DNA of 64,000 nucleotides from Treponema sp. (GCA_016286535.1 JAEESZ010000001.1:124001-188000), one strand, 5' to 3'. Numbered from the stretch's first letter, positions 9,127 through 18,939 are shown. The notes: a model not told the origin generated them from the letters alone. Numbers and translations: made by a program.

Positions 9127-10020
9127 TTAGTCCTTAAGTCCCGAAGTAGCCATTGTTTCAAGAATCTGGCTCTGAGAGAAGATGAAGAAGATAATTGGTA
9201 CAGAAATGGTAATAACAGTTACTGCCATTGCCTGTCCTGTACGAACAATTCCACCTGCCTGAATCTGCTGTAAAGCATAAGCAAGCATTTTTTTGTTTTC
9301 TGAATAAATTACACTTGAAGCCTTGTTGTTCCATAATCCCTGTACAGAGAAAATAGAAATTGTAAGCCAGGCTGGTCTTACGTTTGGCATTACAAGTTTC
9401 CAGAAAATTGTAAATTCGTGGGCACCGTCAATCTTTGCAGCTTCAATTAATGACATTGGGAAGCCTTCCATGAACTGTTTCATAAGGAAGAGACCCATTG
9501 AACCACCAATTGCAGGAAGAATAAGAGCCCAGTAAGTATCAACAATGTGAAGACGGCACATAATCAGATAGTTTGGAATACCTGTTACATAACCACTGAA
9601 CATAAGTGCAACTACTACTACACGGAAGAAAATGCTTCCGCCAGGAAAGTTGTATTTGGCAAGAACATAAGCTGCCATAGATGCAATGATTACATGACCA
9701 ATTGTACCGGCAAGGGTAATTAATACTGTATTGTAGATATATCTTGAGAATGGAACCAGAGAAAGGCTCATTGTAACAAACAAATCAGAAAAATTTTCCA
9801 ATGTAGGATTTCTTGGCAAGATATCTGGAGGGAATTTTAAAAGTTCATCCAGTGGTTTTAATGACTGACAGAGTGAGAAGAACAATGGGAAGAACATTAT
9901 GATAGAACATAATCCCAGGAAGATATAGATTCCAATATCACCACCAATAGAGCGGTTTGGCTTTCGGCGGTGTTTATAATGATGAATTGTTGTGTCTTTG
10001 TACATATTTTTAGAACTCAT
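9127..10020 (-). CDS. ABC sugar permease, MalG/LplC type (cassette 1, importer A)
   Basis: 297 aa with six predicted membrane segments after a basic N-terminus. EAA loop LIEAAKIDGAHEFTIFWKLVMP near residue 190. The C-terminus ETMATSGLKD is nearly identical to that of 28413..29312 (ETMATSGIKD) in cassette 2. GGAGGTT precedes the ATG. It pairs with 10031..10969 and should serve the fused binding protein at the head of the operon. Confidence 0.93.
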   Translation of the reverse strand: MSSKNMYKDTTIHHYKHRRKPNRSIGGDIGIYIFLGLCSIIMFFPLFFSLCQSLKPLDELLKFPPDILPRNPTLENFSDLFVTMSLSLVPFSRYIYNTVLITLAGTIGHVIIASMAAYVLAKYNFPGGSIFFRVVVVALMFSGYVTGIPNYLIMCRLHIVDTYWALILPAIGGSMGLFLMKQFMEGFPMSLIEAAKIDGAHEFTIFWKLVMPNVRPAWLTISIFSVQGLWNNKASSVIYSENKKMLAYALQQIQAGGIVRTGQAMAVTVITISVPIIFFIFSQSQILETMATSGLKD

Positions 10021-10030
10021 TTTTAACCTC

Positions 10031-10969
10031 CTACTGACCTACTCTATTTAATAATGACTGAATAATCTTATTACAGATAATCATGGTAAGGAACAAAACA
10101 GTTGCAATTGCTGAAGCGTATCCCATTTCAAAACGTTCAAAACCGTAGTCGAACAGGTGAGTTACAATTGTTCGCGCACAGTAATCGGTTGAAGGATATC
10201 CTGCAAGCTGCATAGGAACATCACAAACGTTGAAAGCAGATGTAATTGACATTACGGCACCAAAAAGAAGCATTGGCTTCATGTTAGGAAGTGTGATGTA
10301 CCACAATTCCTGCCAGCGGTTCTGAATACCGTCAATATATCCGGCTTCGTACTGTGACTGATCAATACCTTTTAAACCTGCTACGAAAGCAAGGAAGCCT
10401 GAACCCAGAGACATCCAGAGGATTACTGGAATTAAAAGCTTCATTACATTTTCTGGAGAAGTTAAGAACTGAATTGGTTCATTAACAATACCAAGTTTAA
10501 TTAACCATCCGTTTGCCCAACCATAAGCATCATCACGGAAAATTAACTGGAAAACTGGTACTACGTTTGCAGAAAGTGAAGGTGCGTAGAAGAAGAATAC
10601 AACTAAAGTTCTTACCCACTTTGGAAGTTCATTAATAAGCCATGCAAAAATAAATGCCATTATGTAACCAACAGGACCTGTAATGATTGCAATAAGGAAG
10701 GTATTTTTAACAGCCTTCTGGAAAACTTCGTCCTGAAGGAAGAGATTTATGTAGTTTCTTACACCAATAAATTCCGGTTTCTGTAAAATATTAAAGTTAG
10801 TAAAACTATAATATATAGAGTTGATCATTGGCAGAATATTAAATGTCAAGAACAACGCTGCATAAGGCAAAAGGAACAGATAACAGAATTTGAGAGTTTT
10901 AGCCCGTCTTACTGTATCTGTAAGCTGGAGTCGTTTTTTATTTCTATATTTAATCCAAACTTCGCTCAT
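10031..10969 (-). CDS. ABC sugar permease, MalF/LplB type (cassette 1, importer A)
   Basis: 312 aa with six predicted membrane helices. The EAA loop is the LplB-like YEAGYIDGIQNRWQELWYITLP, shared almost exactly with 29305..30249 (YEAGRIDGIKNRWQELWYI). LplB-like importers take up complex oligosaccharides in Firmicutes. GAGGAG lies before the ATG, 10 bp after the stop of the large binding protein. No ATPase is encoded nearby. Confidence 0.93.
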   Translation of the reverse strand: MSEVWIKYRNKKRLQLTDTVRRAKTLKFCYLFLLPYAALFLTFNILPMINSIYYSFTNFNILQKPEFIGVRNYINLFLQDEVFQKAVKNTFLIAIITGPVGYIMAFIFAWLINELPKWVRTLVVFFFYAPSLSANVVPVFQLIFRDDAYGWANGWLIKLGIVNEPIQFLTSPENVMKLLIPVILWMSLGSGFLAFVAGLKGIDQSQYEAGYIDGIQNRWQELWYITLPNMKPMLLFGAVMSITSAFNVCDVPMQLAGYPSTDYCARTIVTHLFDYGFERFEMGYASAIATVLFLTMIICNKIIQSLLNRVGQ

Positions 10970-10979
10970 TTTTACTCCT

Positions 10980-13900
10980 CTACTCGTCTATAGGAAGGTT
11001 AAATTCCTGGCGTTTACGAGTTAACTCTTCGTTAATTTCACGTGTGTAGTCTATTAATGTTTCGCGAGGATCATTCTGCTGTGTTACAACCATACGGGTA
11101 GCATTAACAATATGGCGAGGTGTATAGTAACTTCCCGGAACTTCAGGAACTCCTATAGTCTGTTCAAGTGAATTTAACAAGATTTCAAGCTGTGCAGAAC
11201 TCCATGGAAGCTGTTTCAGAGCCTCAATATTTGCTGTGGCATAACGTGCAGAAGAACCGAGTAAGGCTTCAAGTTCACGTCCAAAACGAAGCTGAGTTTC
11301 TGCAGAAACCCACCACTTCATGAATTCCCATGAATCATGCATTCTGGTTTCATTCTTCATAATTTCTTTTAAGGTTTTTTCATCAACATTTGGCATACTT
11401 GCATCAGAGAGCTTTGTAGCAAAAATTGAATCATAAGAAATGTTAGAAGAATCAGTATAAGTTACATCTGAAAGGTCAAGGCCTTTTTTAATCATCATAC
11501 AGCCCACACCACCAGAAGTAGTTCTTCGGTCAATGTAAGTATTACCGTTTTCATCAACTTTTTCTGTACCAGGGAGATAAGTAAAATCCCATAATCCTCT
11601 GATTTCTGGAGCAGATACAGTTAATGTATTGTAAGTTACGTAGTTAGCAATACCAAGAGGCATTTCTGCAGAACGGAAGCGGCTCACAAAGTCAAAGTAA
11701 GAAGGAAGTCCGTAACTGTTGTACAAACTTGTATAAGTCTTGAAAGCAGCAATTGCGGCTTCAGAATCCATTGCAGATTTTGTTCCTGCAGGATTGTAAA
11801 TATCACCGTCATTCTGGAATACAAGAGAATACAGGGTTGTCATATCAGGGGCCTGTAATGTTGGGTAAGGAATACCAACGTTAAGGTTGTTACCCTGTAA
11901 TGTAGGAAGAATTTCAATTAATTCATCCCAGGTATCTGGAACTTCAAGATCAAGCTGCTCAAAAATATCTTTACGATAGAAAAGCAGGTTGAATGACTGA
12001 GTTTCTGGTAAAGCGTAAATACCACCATTGTATTTGTATGCTTCGTATGCACTAGGATAGAACTGTTTAAGAACTTCTTCACAATCATCAAAGCGCATTA
12101 AGTTTACGTCTGCACCACGCAAAGCGTAGTTTACAGGTTTAGAAGTATCTGTAGAAATTACTACATCAGGACCATTACCTGCTACAACGGCATTTAACAA
12201 AGATGAAATATCAATAAGTTTTACGTTTACGTTGATTCCGGTTTTTACTGTAAAGGAATCATCAATCATATTCTTTAAGATCTGGCTCTGGTCACGTCCA
12301 CCTGTTACAATCCAGGCCTGAATTAAATGACCTTCGTCATCTTTGTCATAAACGTTACCAAGATTGGTTGAATCTACAAAGAAAGAAGTAAAGAATGATA
12401 CAATTTCATGTTTAGCATTCTTAAAGAAATTTGATTTTTTAGGCTTAATTTTGTCACCAGCTGCCTGGATAACAAGATAATCTATATCAAGCTTTGACTC
12501 TGTCATAGCAAGCATTGATGTACCTAAAGCTGTAATATTATCTTTAAAGTTACTGAAAGTCTTTGTAATTTTTTCAGGGCGGGCATAGAACTGTTCAAGC
12601 TGAACGGCAATTTTTTCTGCCATTGCAATGTTTTCTGATTTACCGCCGGCAATTCTAATATAATCATCAACAAGTTTATACAGACGTTTACTTTCAACGT
12701 TCATTGCTTCAACCTGTTCAGGATATACCTTGTCAATTTCGTAATCGCGGAACTGATCAGGATAAGTACCTGTTAATACAAGAATTGTACGATAAATGAT
12801 ATTCATTCTGTAAATACTATCCTGAAGACCACTGATTACAGTACCAAGCTGACCAAGAGATACTTCAAGGCGGATATCATGTTTACCCTTTGAAAGATAG
12901 AATTTATATGGATCTTTATTCTTATCGCTTAAAGTTACATATTTCCAGTCTGAACTGTAGGCAAAGCCGACATCTTTTACTTCTTCCATTGGAATTTCGC
13001 CGTCAATGTATAAAGAACGGGTACTTACACTTCCACGGGAATAAAGCTGTCTTGCCTGGAAAGAAATTGTATACCAGCCGTCTTCAGGAATATCTGCCTG
13101 CCACTGAATCCACTGACCAGGAGACTTCCATGAATCACCACCAGTATAGTTTAATACTGTATTTTTTACAGAATAAGGTTCGGTAATTGCAGATGCACGG
13201 TCATAGCGGCCGAATAAAGAAGGATCAGAACGAGAAGATGACTCTTCACCCTGAATCTTAATATAAACATCTTTTACCTTATTATTTTCTGGAGAGAAAG
13301 GCTGCTTGGCAAGATACTGTTCATAATTAATATTTTTATAAACAGGCACTAAGCTTAAAGAACTTATTGCAATTGGTTCGTTTGTAGAAACCAGTTTAAT
13401 AGAGTTCACACCTTTATTGAAATAGAATTTATACGGATCAACTTCGTAACCAAGGTCACTCTTAAAAGAAACAGTCTGATACTCAAAGAATTCAACTTGA
13501 GAAGGACGAATACTGTTTCCCTGGTTATCGAATTTAACAGGTCCACCATCTTTCCACAAACGATAGAACGAAAGTGTATCGGCTCCGTTAAAAGGCATTT
13601 CGTCATTAATATAAAGGATTCGTTCCATGGTTACATTTCGGGATGGAATTGCTATGTATTCCATTGAAATATTATAGAAACCAGCTTCTGGAACATCCAC
13701 ATACCAAGTTACAGAAGAACGATCTTGTGTAACAACAACATCTTTTCCGTGATAAGAAGATTCAACTTTTGTACCGGTTGATTTTGATGAATCAAAATTG
13801 AAGATGTCTACTGATACTGATTTTGAAGGATTTTTTGCATTTTTATGCTCATTCAAATATTCTGCATAAGTTCTTGTTGCAGATGTAGTACCGATAGAAG

Positions 13901-14036
13901 TTGATAAATCAAAACCTTCGTATTTCTTGCTGAAGTTCTTTTCAGGAATAAGGCTCACGATTACGAATACCAAGATTATTGCAGCAATAACAATAACAGT
14001 GTTTCGCAACTTTTTACTGATTTTAAATCCTACCAT
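10980..14036 (-). CDS. membrane-anchored solute-binding protein fused to two carbohydrate-binding-like modules (cassette 1, importer A)
   Basis: 1018 aa, over twice the usual size of a sugar-binding protein. An N-terminal helix (VIVIAAIILVFVIVSLIP, ~14-31) lacks a cleavage site and should anchor it in the inner membrane. Two jelly-roll modules follow at about 95-235 and 255-405, with matching motifs (VTWYVDVPEAGFYNI; GQWIQWQADIPEDGWYTI). A helical spacer comes next, then a family 1 solute-binding domain from about 565 (TGGRDQSQILKNMI, NGPDVVIS, PETQSFNLLFYRKDIF). It heads cassette 1. There is no Shine-Dalgarno; an extended -10 ends 8 nt before the ATG. The 955-aa protein of cassette 2 has the same layout but a cleavable signal peptide. 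Confidence 0.85.
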   Translation of the reverse strand: MVGFKISKKLRNTVIVIAAIILVFVIVSLIPEKNFSKKYEGFDLSTSIGTTSATRTYAEYLNEHKNAKNPSKSVSVDIFNFDSSKSTGTKVESSYHGKDVVVTQDRSSVTWYVDVPEAGFYNISMEYIAIPSRNVTMERILYINDEMPFNGADTLSFYRLWKDGGPVKFDNQGNSIRPSQVEFFEYQTVSFKSDLGYEVDPYKFYFNKGVNSIKLVSTNEPIAISSLSLVPVYKNINYEQYLAKQPFSPENNKVKDVYIKIQGEESSSRSDPSLFGRYDRASAITEPYSVKNTVLNYTGGDSWKSPGQWIQWQADIPEDGWYTISFQARQLYSRGSVSTRSLYIDGEIPMEEVKDVGFAYSSDWKYVTLSDKNKDPYKFYLSKGKHDIRLEVSLGQLGTVISGLQDSIYRMNIIYRTILVLTGTYPDQFRDYEIDKVYPEQVEAMNVESKRLYKLVDDYIRIAGGKSENIAMAEKIAVQLEQFYARPEKITKTFSNFKDNITALGTSMLAMTESKLDIDYLVIQAAGDKIKPKKSNFFKNAKHEIVSFFTSFFVDSTNLGNVYDKDDEGHLIQAWIVTGGRDQSQILKNMIDDSFTVKTGINVNVKLIDISSLLNAVVAGNGPDVVISTDTSKPVNYALRGADVNLMRFDDCEEVLKQFYPSAYEAYKYNGGIYALPETQSFNLLFYRKDIFEQLDLEVPDTWDELIEILPTLQGNNLNVGIPYPTLQAPDMTTLYSLVFQNDGDIYNPAGTKSAMDSEAAIAAFKTYTSLYNSYGLPSYFDFVSRFRSAEMPLGIANYVTYNTLTVSAPEIRGLWDFTYLPGTEKVDENGNTYIDRRTTSGGVGCMMIKKGLDLSDVTYTDSSNISYDSIFATKLSDASMPNVDEKTLKEIMKNETRMHDSWEFMKWWVSAETQLRFGRELEALLGSSARYATANIEALKQLPWSSAQLEILLNSLEQTIGVPEVPGSYYTPRHIVNATRMVVTQQNDPRETLIDYTREINEELTRKRQEFNLPIDE

Positions 14037-14044
14037 AATTTAAT

Positions 14045-14053
14045 ATTGTAACA
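14045..14053 (-). promoter_or_regulatory. extended -10 promoter of cassette 1, leaderless arrangement
   Basis: TGTTACAAT on the minus strand, a TGn-extended -10 whose last base lies 8 nt before the ATG at 14036. No ribosome binding site fits in between, so the transcript probably begins at or within a base or two of the start codon. Confidence 0.5.
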
Positions 14054-14136
14054 TAAATCAGTATGTTTTACATAGGTTTTTTTTCTTAATTTATACCTTT
14101 TTTATTAAATAATTTTACATAAAACCAAATTATAAT

Positions 14137-14475
14137 TTATTTTTTAGAAAAATAAGAATCAAACTCTTCGTCTGTATGAGGAACTGATTTTACACTATTT
14201 TCAGAGCCACTTTCAGAAGAAGTTTCAGACTCAGAAGACACTTTTGCATCTTTTAAATTATCAATTTCTTCATCGGTAAAGTCAGCAAGAGGAGAAGAAG
14301 GCATTACCAGGGCACAAATAAGATATCCAAGCAGGCCTACCCCCTTTAAAACTACGAGGGCAATAAAAATCAACCTTACAACTGTAACATCAATATTAAA
14401 AAATTCAGCAAATCCACCGCAAACACCGGCAATCATGCGTTTTTTATTTGATTTATATAACTTTTTGTCGCTCAT
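14137..14475 (-). CDS. PspC-domain membrane protein
   Basis: 112 aa. The PspC fold is clear at residues 3-65: LYKSNKKRMIAGVCGGFAEFF, then a paired hydrophobic stretch around VRLIFIALVVLKGVGLLGYLI ending in ALVMP. A Ser/Glu-rich acidic tail follows. PspC proteins take part in envelope or phage-shock responses; no pspA or pspB is nearby. AGGAG precedes the ATG. It is encoded 18 bp after the HAAS/DUF4097-like gene, a partner often found with PspC. Confidence 0.88.
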   Translation of the reverse strand: MSDKKLYKSNKKRMIAGVCGGFAEFFNIDVTVVRLIFIALVVLKGVGLLGYLICALVMPSSPLADFTDEEIDNLKDAKVSSESETSSESGSENSVKSVPHTDEEFDSYFSKK

Positions 14476-14493
14476 AATTAACTCTCCTAACTT

Positions 14494-15405
14494 TTAAGAC
14501 TGAAAACGTATATTTACACTTCCCATTCCGACATTTACCGAAATGTGATTTGCTTTTTTCTGATTGCAGTCAATATGACCTGCTACACTACTCTTCTTTT
14601 CGCCGTTAAAGTTCAGGTCGCCAAGACCAATTTTGGCATCAAAAGAATAATCCTCTGCAGAAGCGGCTAAATCCATTTTAAGATTTCCCATTCCGCAATC
14701 AAGGTTTATATTTCCGGTAAGCTTACCCTTAAGTTCAAGATTACCCATACCGCAGCGTATATTCGAGGCAGAAGACTGGATATTTTTAAGAACCAGGTTT
14801 CCGGCTCCTACAATAAATTCAGATTTAAAGGAAGTGATATCAACCTTTTCTGATGTGAAGGAACCGGCTTCTATTTTTAAGTTAAAATAATCAAGGCTTA
14901 AAGCTTTGGGCAAGGTAATTAAGATTCTTGGAACCACCCTGTATTTTCTGTTGTGATTAAAAAATTCAAGGTTGATTCTTTTTTGATTATTAACAGAAAG
15001 TATTCCGTTTGAACTTAAATTACAAACAAAATCTGATTTTTCAATCCCGCGGGTTTCAAAAGAGATTTTATTGCCTTCTATAACAACAATCTCTGCAGCG
15101 CTGAAATGCAGCTGCATGGACTGTATACGATTTGGCTCAAACTCATAATAAAGGGCATTAACACAATCATCTGAATTATTATCTTTCTCTTCTTTTTGAG
15201 AAGCAATAAGATTTTTATTGTGTTTTTCCTTTACTCTTTCTGCAAGCTCTTCAGGCGATCCCAGCTCATTAATGACCTTTTCGTCATCATTTGTTTCTTC
15301 AAAAAAAGAAGCATAATAAGTTATAGTATCATTAATATCTGAGTCAGAAAGGCCCGAAAGTTCTTTCTTTAATTTTCTTAAATACGTTGCCCTTGTCATT
15401 TTCAT
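14494..15405 (-). CDS. HAAS (DUF1700-like) and DUF4097-like beta-repeat fusion protein
   Basis: 303 aa. Residues 1-65 match the HAAS/DUF1700 helical domain (RKLKKELSGLSDSDI, then NELGSPEELAERV). Residues ~90-300 are a DUF4097-like repetitive beta structure with recurring GMGNLEL / GMGNLKM / GLGDLNF / GMGSVNI turns, which suggests a parallel beta solenoid. No membrane helix or signal is seen, unlike many HAAS proteins, so it may be cytoplasmic. HAAS proteins often accompany PadR regulators and PspC in envelope-stress operons; here PspC follows but no PadR gene is present. It lies 24 bp after oadB and may be cotranscribed with the sodium pump. Confidence 0.75.
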   Translation of the reverse strand: MKMTRATYLRKLKKELSGLSDSDINDTITYYASFFEETNDDEKVINELGSPEELAERVKEKHNKNLIASQKEEKDNNSDDCVNALYYEFEPNRIQSMQLHFSAAEIVVIEGNKISFETRGIEKSDFVCNLSSNGILSVNNQKRINLEFFNHNRKYRVVPRILITLPKALSLDYFNLKIEAGSFTSEKVDITSFKSEFIVGAGNLVLKNIQSSASNIRCGMGNLELKGKLTGNINLDCGMGNLKMDLAASAEDYSFDAKIGLGDLNFNGEKKSSVAGHIDCNQKKANHISVNVGMGSVNIRFQS

Positions 15406-15429
15406 ACTCTCTAAAAGTGGATGTATTTA

Positions 15430-16875
15430 TTACATACCGTAAGTTGAAATAAATACACCTGCAGCAATTGCTGTTCCAATTACACCGGAAACGTTAGGAC
15501 CCATTGCGTGCATCAAAAGGAAGTTTGAAGGATCTTCAGACATACCTACTTTATTAGCAACACGGGCAGCCATTGGAACTGCTGATACACCAGCCGAACC
15601 GATAAGAGGATTGATTTTTTCCTTTAAGAAAAGATTCATAATCTTAGCCATAATAAGTCCACCCATTGTAGCTACACAGAAGGCAATAAGACCTAAAACA
15701 ATAATACCAAGAGAATTAAGGTGCATAATCTTTTCCGGAGTCATCTGAGAACCAACACCAAGAGAAAGAAGAATAGAAACAATATTCATCATTTCATTTT
15801 CTACGGTCTTTGAAAGTCTCTGAACTACACCAATTTCTTTAATAAAGTTTCCGAAAGCAAGCATACCGATAAGAGGAGCTGCAGGAGGAAGAAGAAGAAT
15901 TGTTACAACAAGCAGAAGCAATGGGAACAAAATCTTTTCTGTTTTAGAAACCGGTCTAAGCTGCTTCATTTTGATTAAGCGTTCTTTCTTTGATGTAAGA
16001 AGCTTCATGATTGGAGGCTGAATCATTGGAACGAGAGCCATATAAGAATAAGCGGCTACGGCAATTACGGCCATCATTTCCGGAGCAAGTTTTCCGGAAA
16101 CATAGATTGATGTTGGACCATCAGCACCACCAATAATAGCAATAGCACAGGCCTGTTTCATTGTGTAATCAATACCCGGAATAAAGTTCATGGCTGCAAC
16201 ACCAAAAAGTGTAGCAAATACACCAAGCTGGGCAGCACCACCGAGCAGGGCTGTTTTAGGATTTGCAATAAGAGGACCAAAGTCGGTCATGGCACCAATT
16301 CCCATAAAGATGAGCATTGGGAAGAATTCGTTTCCAACACCGGCTGTGTAAATAATGTGAAGCATACCGTCAGGTCCCTGACCCATACCGGCTCCAGGAA
16401 TATTTACAAGGATTGTACCAAATCCGATTGGAATAAGAAGAAGAGGTTCAAAACCTTTTGCAGCACCAAGATAAACAATTAGGAAACCAATAGCCAGCAT
16501 TACAAGACGCTTCCAGCCTGCAACAGGATGTTCTGCAAGATCTTTTTCTGCAGCAAGCATCTGTTCTTCCTTGGCTTTTTCCATAGCTTCTTTTGAAGCA
16601 GCTTCTTCGGCAATTTCTTCCTGAGTTGGAGTGTGAATCATTTTGTAGATTCCGGTATTTTTTCCAACGTTCTTAAAGAAAGAAGAAACCGAAATAGGTT
16701 TAATATTTTCTGAACCTTTTACTATTGTACTTGAGGCATAAGAGCTTTTCTGAGCTGTAGAATTTTTTGAAACTCCACAGCCGGCAAAAGACAAAAGCAT
16801 AGCTAAGCCACAGATAATGGCTGTAACTTTGAATGCCTTGTATTTATCGTTTGTTTTATTTAATTCTGTTTCCAT
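15430..16875 (-). CDS. oadB: Na+-pumping oxaloacetate decarboxylase, beta subunit with lipoprotein-like N-terminal extension
   Basis: The membrane subunit that decarboxylates carboxybiotin and exports Na+. 481 aa, roughly 70-100 longer than usual. The core from about 122 has the family's hallmarks: [25 protein letters not shown] near 250 and [16 protein letters not shown] near 430, with the Asp and Ser residues tied to Na+ movement. Residues 1-121 are unusual: a hydrophobic stretch ending in [13 protein letters not shown], which resembles a lipobox, then a Ser-rich and then a charged helical segment ([19 protein letters not shown]). This could be an extra anchor or lipid-modified tail. It could instead be methylmalonyl-CoA decarboxylase beta, but the alpha subunit next door favours oxaloacetate. 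Confidence 0.92.
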   Translation of the reverse strand: METELNKTNDKYKAFKVTAIICGLAMLLSFAGCGVSKNSTAQKSSYASSTIVKGSENIKPISVSSFFKNVGKNTGIYKMIHTPTQEEIAEEAASKEAMEKAKEEQMLAAEKDLAEHPVAGWKRLVMLAIGFLIVYLGAAKGFEPLLLIPIGFGTILVNIPGAGMGQGPDGMLHIIYTAGVGNEFFPMLIFMGIGAMTDFGPLIANPKTALLGGAAQLGVFATLFGVAAMNFIPGIDYTMKQACAIAIIGGADGPTSIYVSGKLAPEMMAVIAVAAYSYMALVPMIQPPIMKLLTSKKERLIKMKQLRPVSKTEKILFPLLLLVVTILLLPPAAPLIGMLAFGNFIKEIGVVQRLSKTVENEMMNIVSILLSLGVGSQMTPEKIMHLNSLGIIVLGLIAFCVATMGGLIMAKIMNLFLKEKINPLIGSAGVSAVPMAARVANKVGMSEDPSNFLLMHAMGPNVSGVIGTAIAAGVFISTYGM

Positions 16876-16883
16876 ATTTTATC

Positions 16884-18668
16884 CTACTGAATCTGAGCTA
16901 CAGCCTGTCCCTGAGCAATCTGACTTCCTGTTGCGGCAAGGAAATGTACTTTTCCGGCAGCACCAGCTTTAATTTCAAGTTCCATTTTCATTGATTCAAT
17001 TATGATAATTGTTGTATCAGGCTGAACGGCAGCACCTTCGTCAACTGCGTAGCGGAGTAAAGTACCTGCAACAGGAGCTGGAACATCTTTAGCACCGGCA
17101 GAAGGAGCGGCAGGGCTTGCAGCGGCAGCTGCTGAAGTTGAACCGGCAGCACCGAAACTTACGTCATAAGAAGTTCCGTTTACAGTAACTTTCATAGAGT
17201 CGCCGGCAGGGCCTGTTGTAACATTGTATGAAGATCCGTTTACGCTGATTGTATATGATGAACCTTTGTTTTCGCCGGCAGGGGCAGCTTCTTTTTTAGC
17301 AAAGGTGCTTGCAGCATCAACTGGTCCCTTAGAGCGCTCAGCAAAGAACTTAGGAGCAACATTAGGGAACATAGCGTATGTGAGAACGTCTTCATCAGAA
17401 CCGTCACCACCAGCTTTCTTAGCTTCTTCAACCATTTTGTCCCACTCTGGAGGAATTTCATCTGCAGGACGACAGGTCATAACCTTTTCCATTCCGTTCT
17501 GTTTAAGAGCTTCTTTTACAAGTTCTGGATCTGCATCTGTAGGGAGTTTACCGAATTTACCTGTAATAAGGTTACGGAAGTCCTGAGTCATTACTTTATA
17601 TGGTCCCATAAGAACGTTCATAACTGCCTGTGTACCAACAATCTGAGAAGTTGGAGTTACAAGTGGAACGTAACCTGCAGCCTTGTGAACTTTTGGAAGT
17701 TCTGCAAGAACAGCATCCATCTTGTCGCCGGCATTCTGCTGTTTAAGCTGACTTTCGAGGTTAGAAAGCATTCCGCCAGGAACCTGTGAAAGAAGAATAC
17801 GGGTATCTGCACCAAGGAAGGCAGATTCAAGTGCTGAATAATGTTTGCGAACTTCGCGGAAGTAAGCTGCAATTTCAAGAAGAAGCTTTGTATCAAGGCC
17901 GGTATCCATATCGGTACTCTTGAGCATTTCTACAACAGTTTCTGTTGGAGAGTGAGAAGTACCCATAGACATAGAAGAAATTGCTGTATCAAGCCAGTCA
18001 GCACCAGCTTCAGCAGCTTTCAAAAGTGTTGCAACAGAAAGACCTGTTGTAGCGTGTGAGTGGATTTCTACAGGAAGATCTACCTTTGCCTTAATTTTCT
18101 GTACGAGGTCATAAGCATCATATGGTTTTAAAAGACCAGACATATCTTTAATACAGATAGAATCTGCGCCAAAGTCTGCATAAGTCTTAGCAAGTTCTGC
18201 ATATTTTTCGTTTGTGTGGAATGGAGTTACGGCATAAGAAATAGCCATCTGAACATCAACTCCAGATTTTTTAGCTGCCTTTGTAGCACATTCCATATTG
18301 CGTGGGTCGTTACATGCATCGAAAATACGGAAACATCCGATACCGTTTTTTGCAGCAGTAGCAACGAATTTTTCTACTACATCATCAGCATAGTGCTTGT
18401 AACCAAGAAGGTTCTGGGCACGAAGAAGCATCATAATTTTGTTGTTTGGAAGGGCTGCATGAAGTTTGCGTAAGCGATCCCATGGATCTTCGTTCAAAAA
18501 GCGGATACAAGAGTCATAAGTTGCTCCACCCCAGCCTTCTATATATTTATAACCAACCTTATCAAGTTTATCGCAGATTGGCAGCATATCTGCTGTAGTC
18601 ATACGTGTTGCGTGAAGACTCTGATGAGCATCACGGATTGCAAGTTCTGTAATTCCAACTTTAGCCAT
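16884..18668 (-). CDS. oadA: oxaloacetate decarboxylase, alpha subunit (carboxyltransferase-biotin carrier)
   Basis: 594 aa, cytoplasmic. It transfers CO2 from oxaloacetate to its own biotin. The carboxyltransferase barrel begins with IRDAHQSLHATRM (residues 12-24) and carries EIHSHATTG with metal-binding His near 205. The PYC/OADA helical domain follows at ~300-440. An Ala/Pro-rich linker contains two copies of a VNGxSYxV beta motif, and the C-terminal biotinyl domain carries ESMKME, with the biotinylated Lys near 560. The usual motif is EAMKM; Ser for Ala is a mild variant. AAGGAG precedes the ATG. With oadB and oadG it forms a complete primary Na+ pump. Confidence 0.95.
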   Translation of the reverse strand: MAKVGITELAIRDAHQSLHATRMTTADMLPICDKLDKVGYKYIEGWGGATYDSCIRFLNEDPWDRLRKLHAALPNNKIMMLLRAQNLLGYKHYADDVVEKFVATAAKNGIGCFRIFDACNDPRNMECATKAAKKSGVDVQMAISYAVTPFHTNEKYAELAKTYADFGADSICIKDMSGLLKPYDAYDLVQKIKAKVDLPVEIHSHATTGLSVATLLKAAEAGADWLDTAISSMSMGTSHSPTETVVEMLKSTDMDTGLDTKLLLEIAAYFREVRKHYSALESAFLGADTRILLSQVPGGMLSNLESQLKQQNAGDKMDAVLAELPKVHKAAGYVPLVTPTSQIVGTQAVMNVLMGPYKVMTQDFRNLITGKFGKLPTDADPELVKEALKQNGMEKVMTCRPADEIPPEWDKMVEEAKKAGGDGSDEDVLTYAMFPNVAPKFFAERSKGPVDAASTFAKKEAAPAGENKGSSYTISVNGSSYNVTTGPAGDSMKVTVNGTSYDVSFGAAGSTSAAAAASPAAPSAGAKDVPAPVAGTLLRYAVDEGAAVQPDTTIIIIESMKMELEIKAGAAGKVHFLAATGSQIAQGQAVAQIQ

Positions 18669-18699
18669 ATATATTCTCCTTAAATTACTATCTATATAA

Positions 18700-18939
18700 T
18701 TATGATTTTAATACCTTATCGTGAACTGCTGCGGCAATTGCTGCAACAACAGCATTGTTATCCGGGGCTGCAGCTTTATTTGCAGGAGCTGCTGGCTCTT
18801 CCTTATCAAGTTTTAATGCATGAATAACCACCTGTAAAAGTTTCATACAGATAATAAGAATTATAATAAATCCAAAAACGACACACATACCAAGCAAAGT
18901 AAGCAAACCACTTTGTCCAAGCATTTCTATAATTGTCAT
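18700..18939 (-). CDS. oadG: oxaloacetate decarboxylase, gamma subunit
   Basis: 79 aa with one N-terminal membrane helix (LTLLGMCVVFGFIIILIICMKL) and an Ala/Pro-rich cytoplasmic tail, the usual OadG layout. OadG holds the alpha and beta subunits together. First gene of the oadGAB order, 31 bp before oadA, with GGGAGA before the ATG. The family is very divergent; assignment rests on size, topology and position. Confidence 0.85.
   Translation of the reverse strand: MTIIEMLGQSGLLTLLGMCVVFGFIIILIICMKLLQVVIHALKLDKEEPAAPANKAAAPDNNAVVAAIAAAVHDKVLKS

Noticed and set aside
12890-13186. 98-aa plus-strand ORF opposite the large binding protein
   Set aside because: A shadow of a strongly coding minus-strand gene; composition is low-complexity Leu/His and no start signals were seen.
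17224-17586. 120-aa plus-strand ORF opposite oadA
   Set aside because: Antisense shadow of the conserved oadA frame, with no ribosome site and no recognisable domain.
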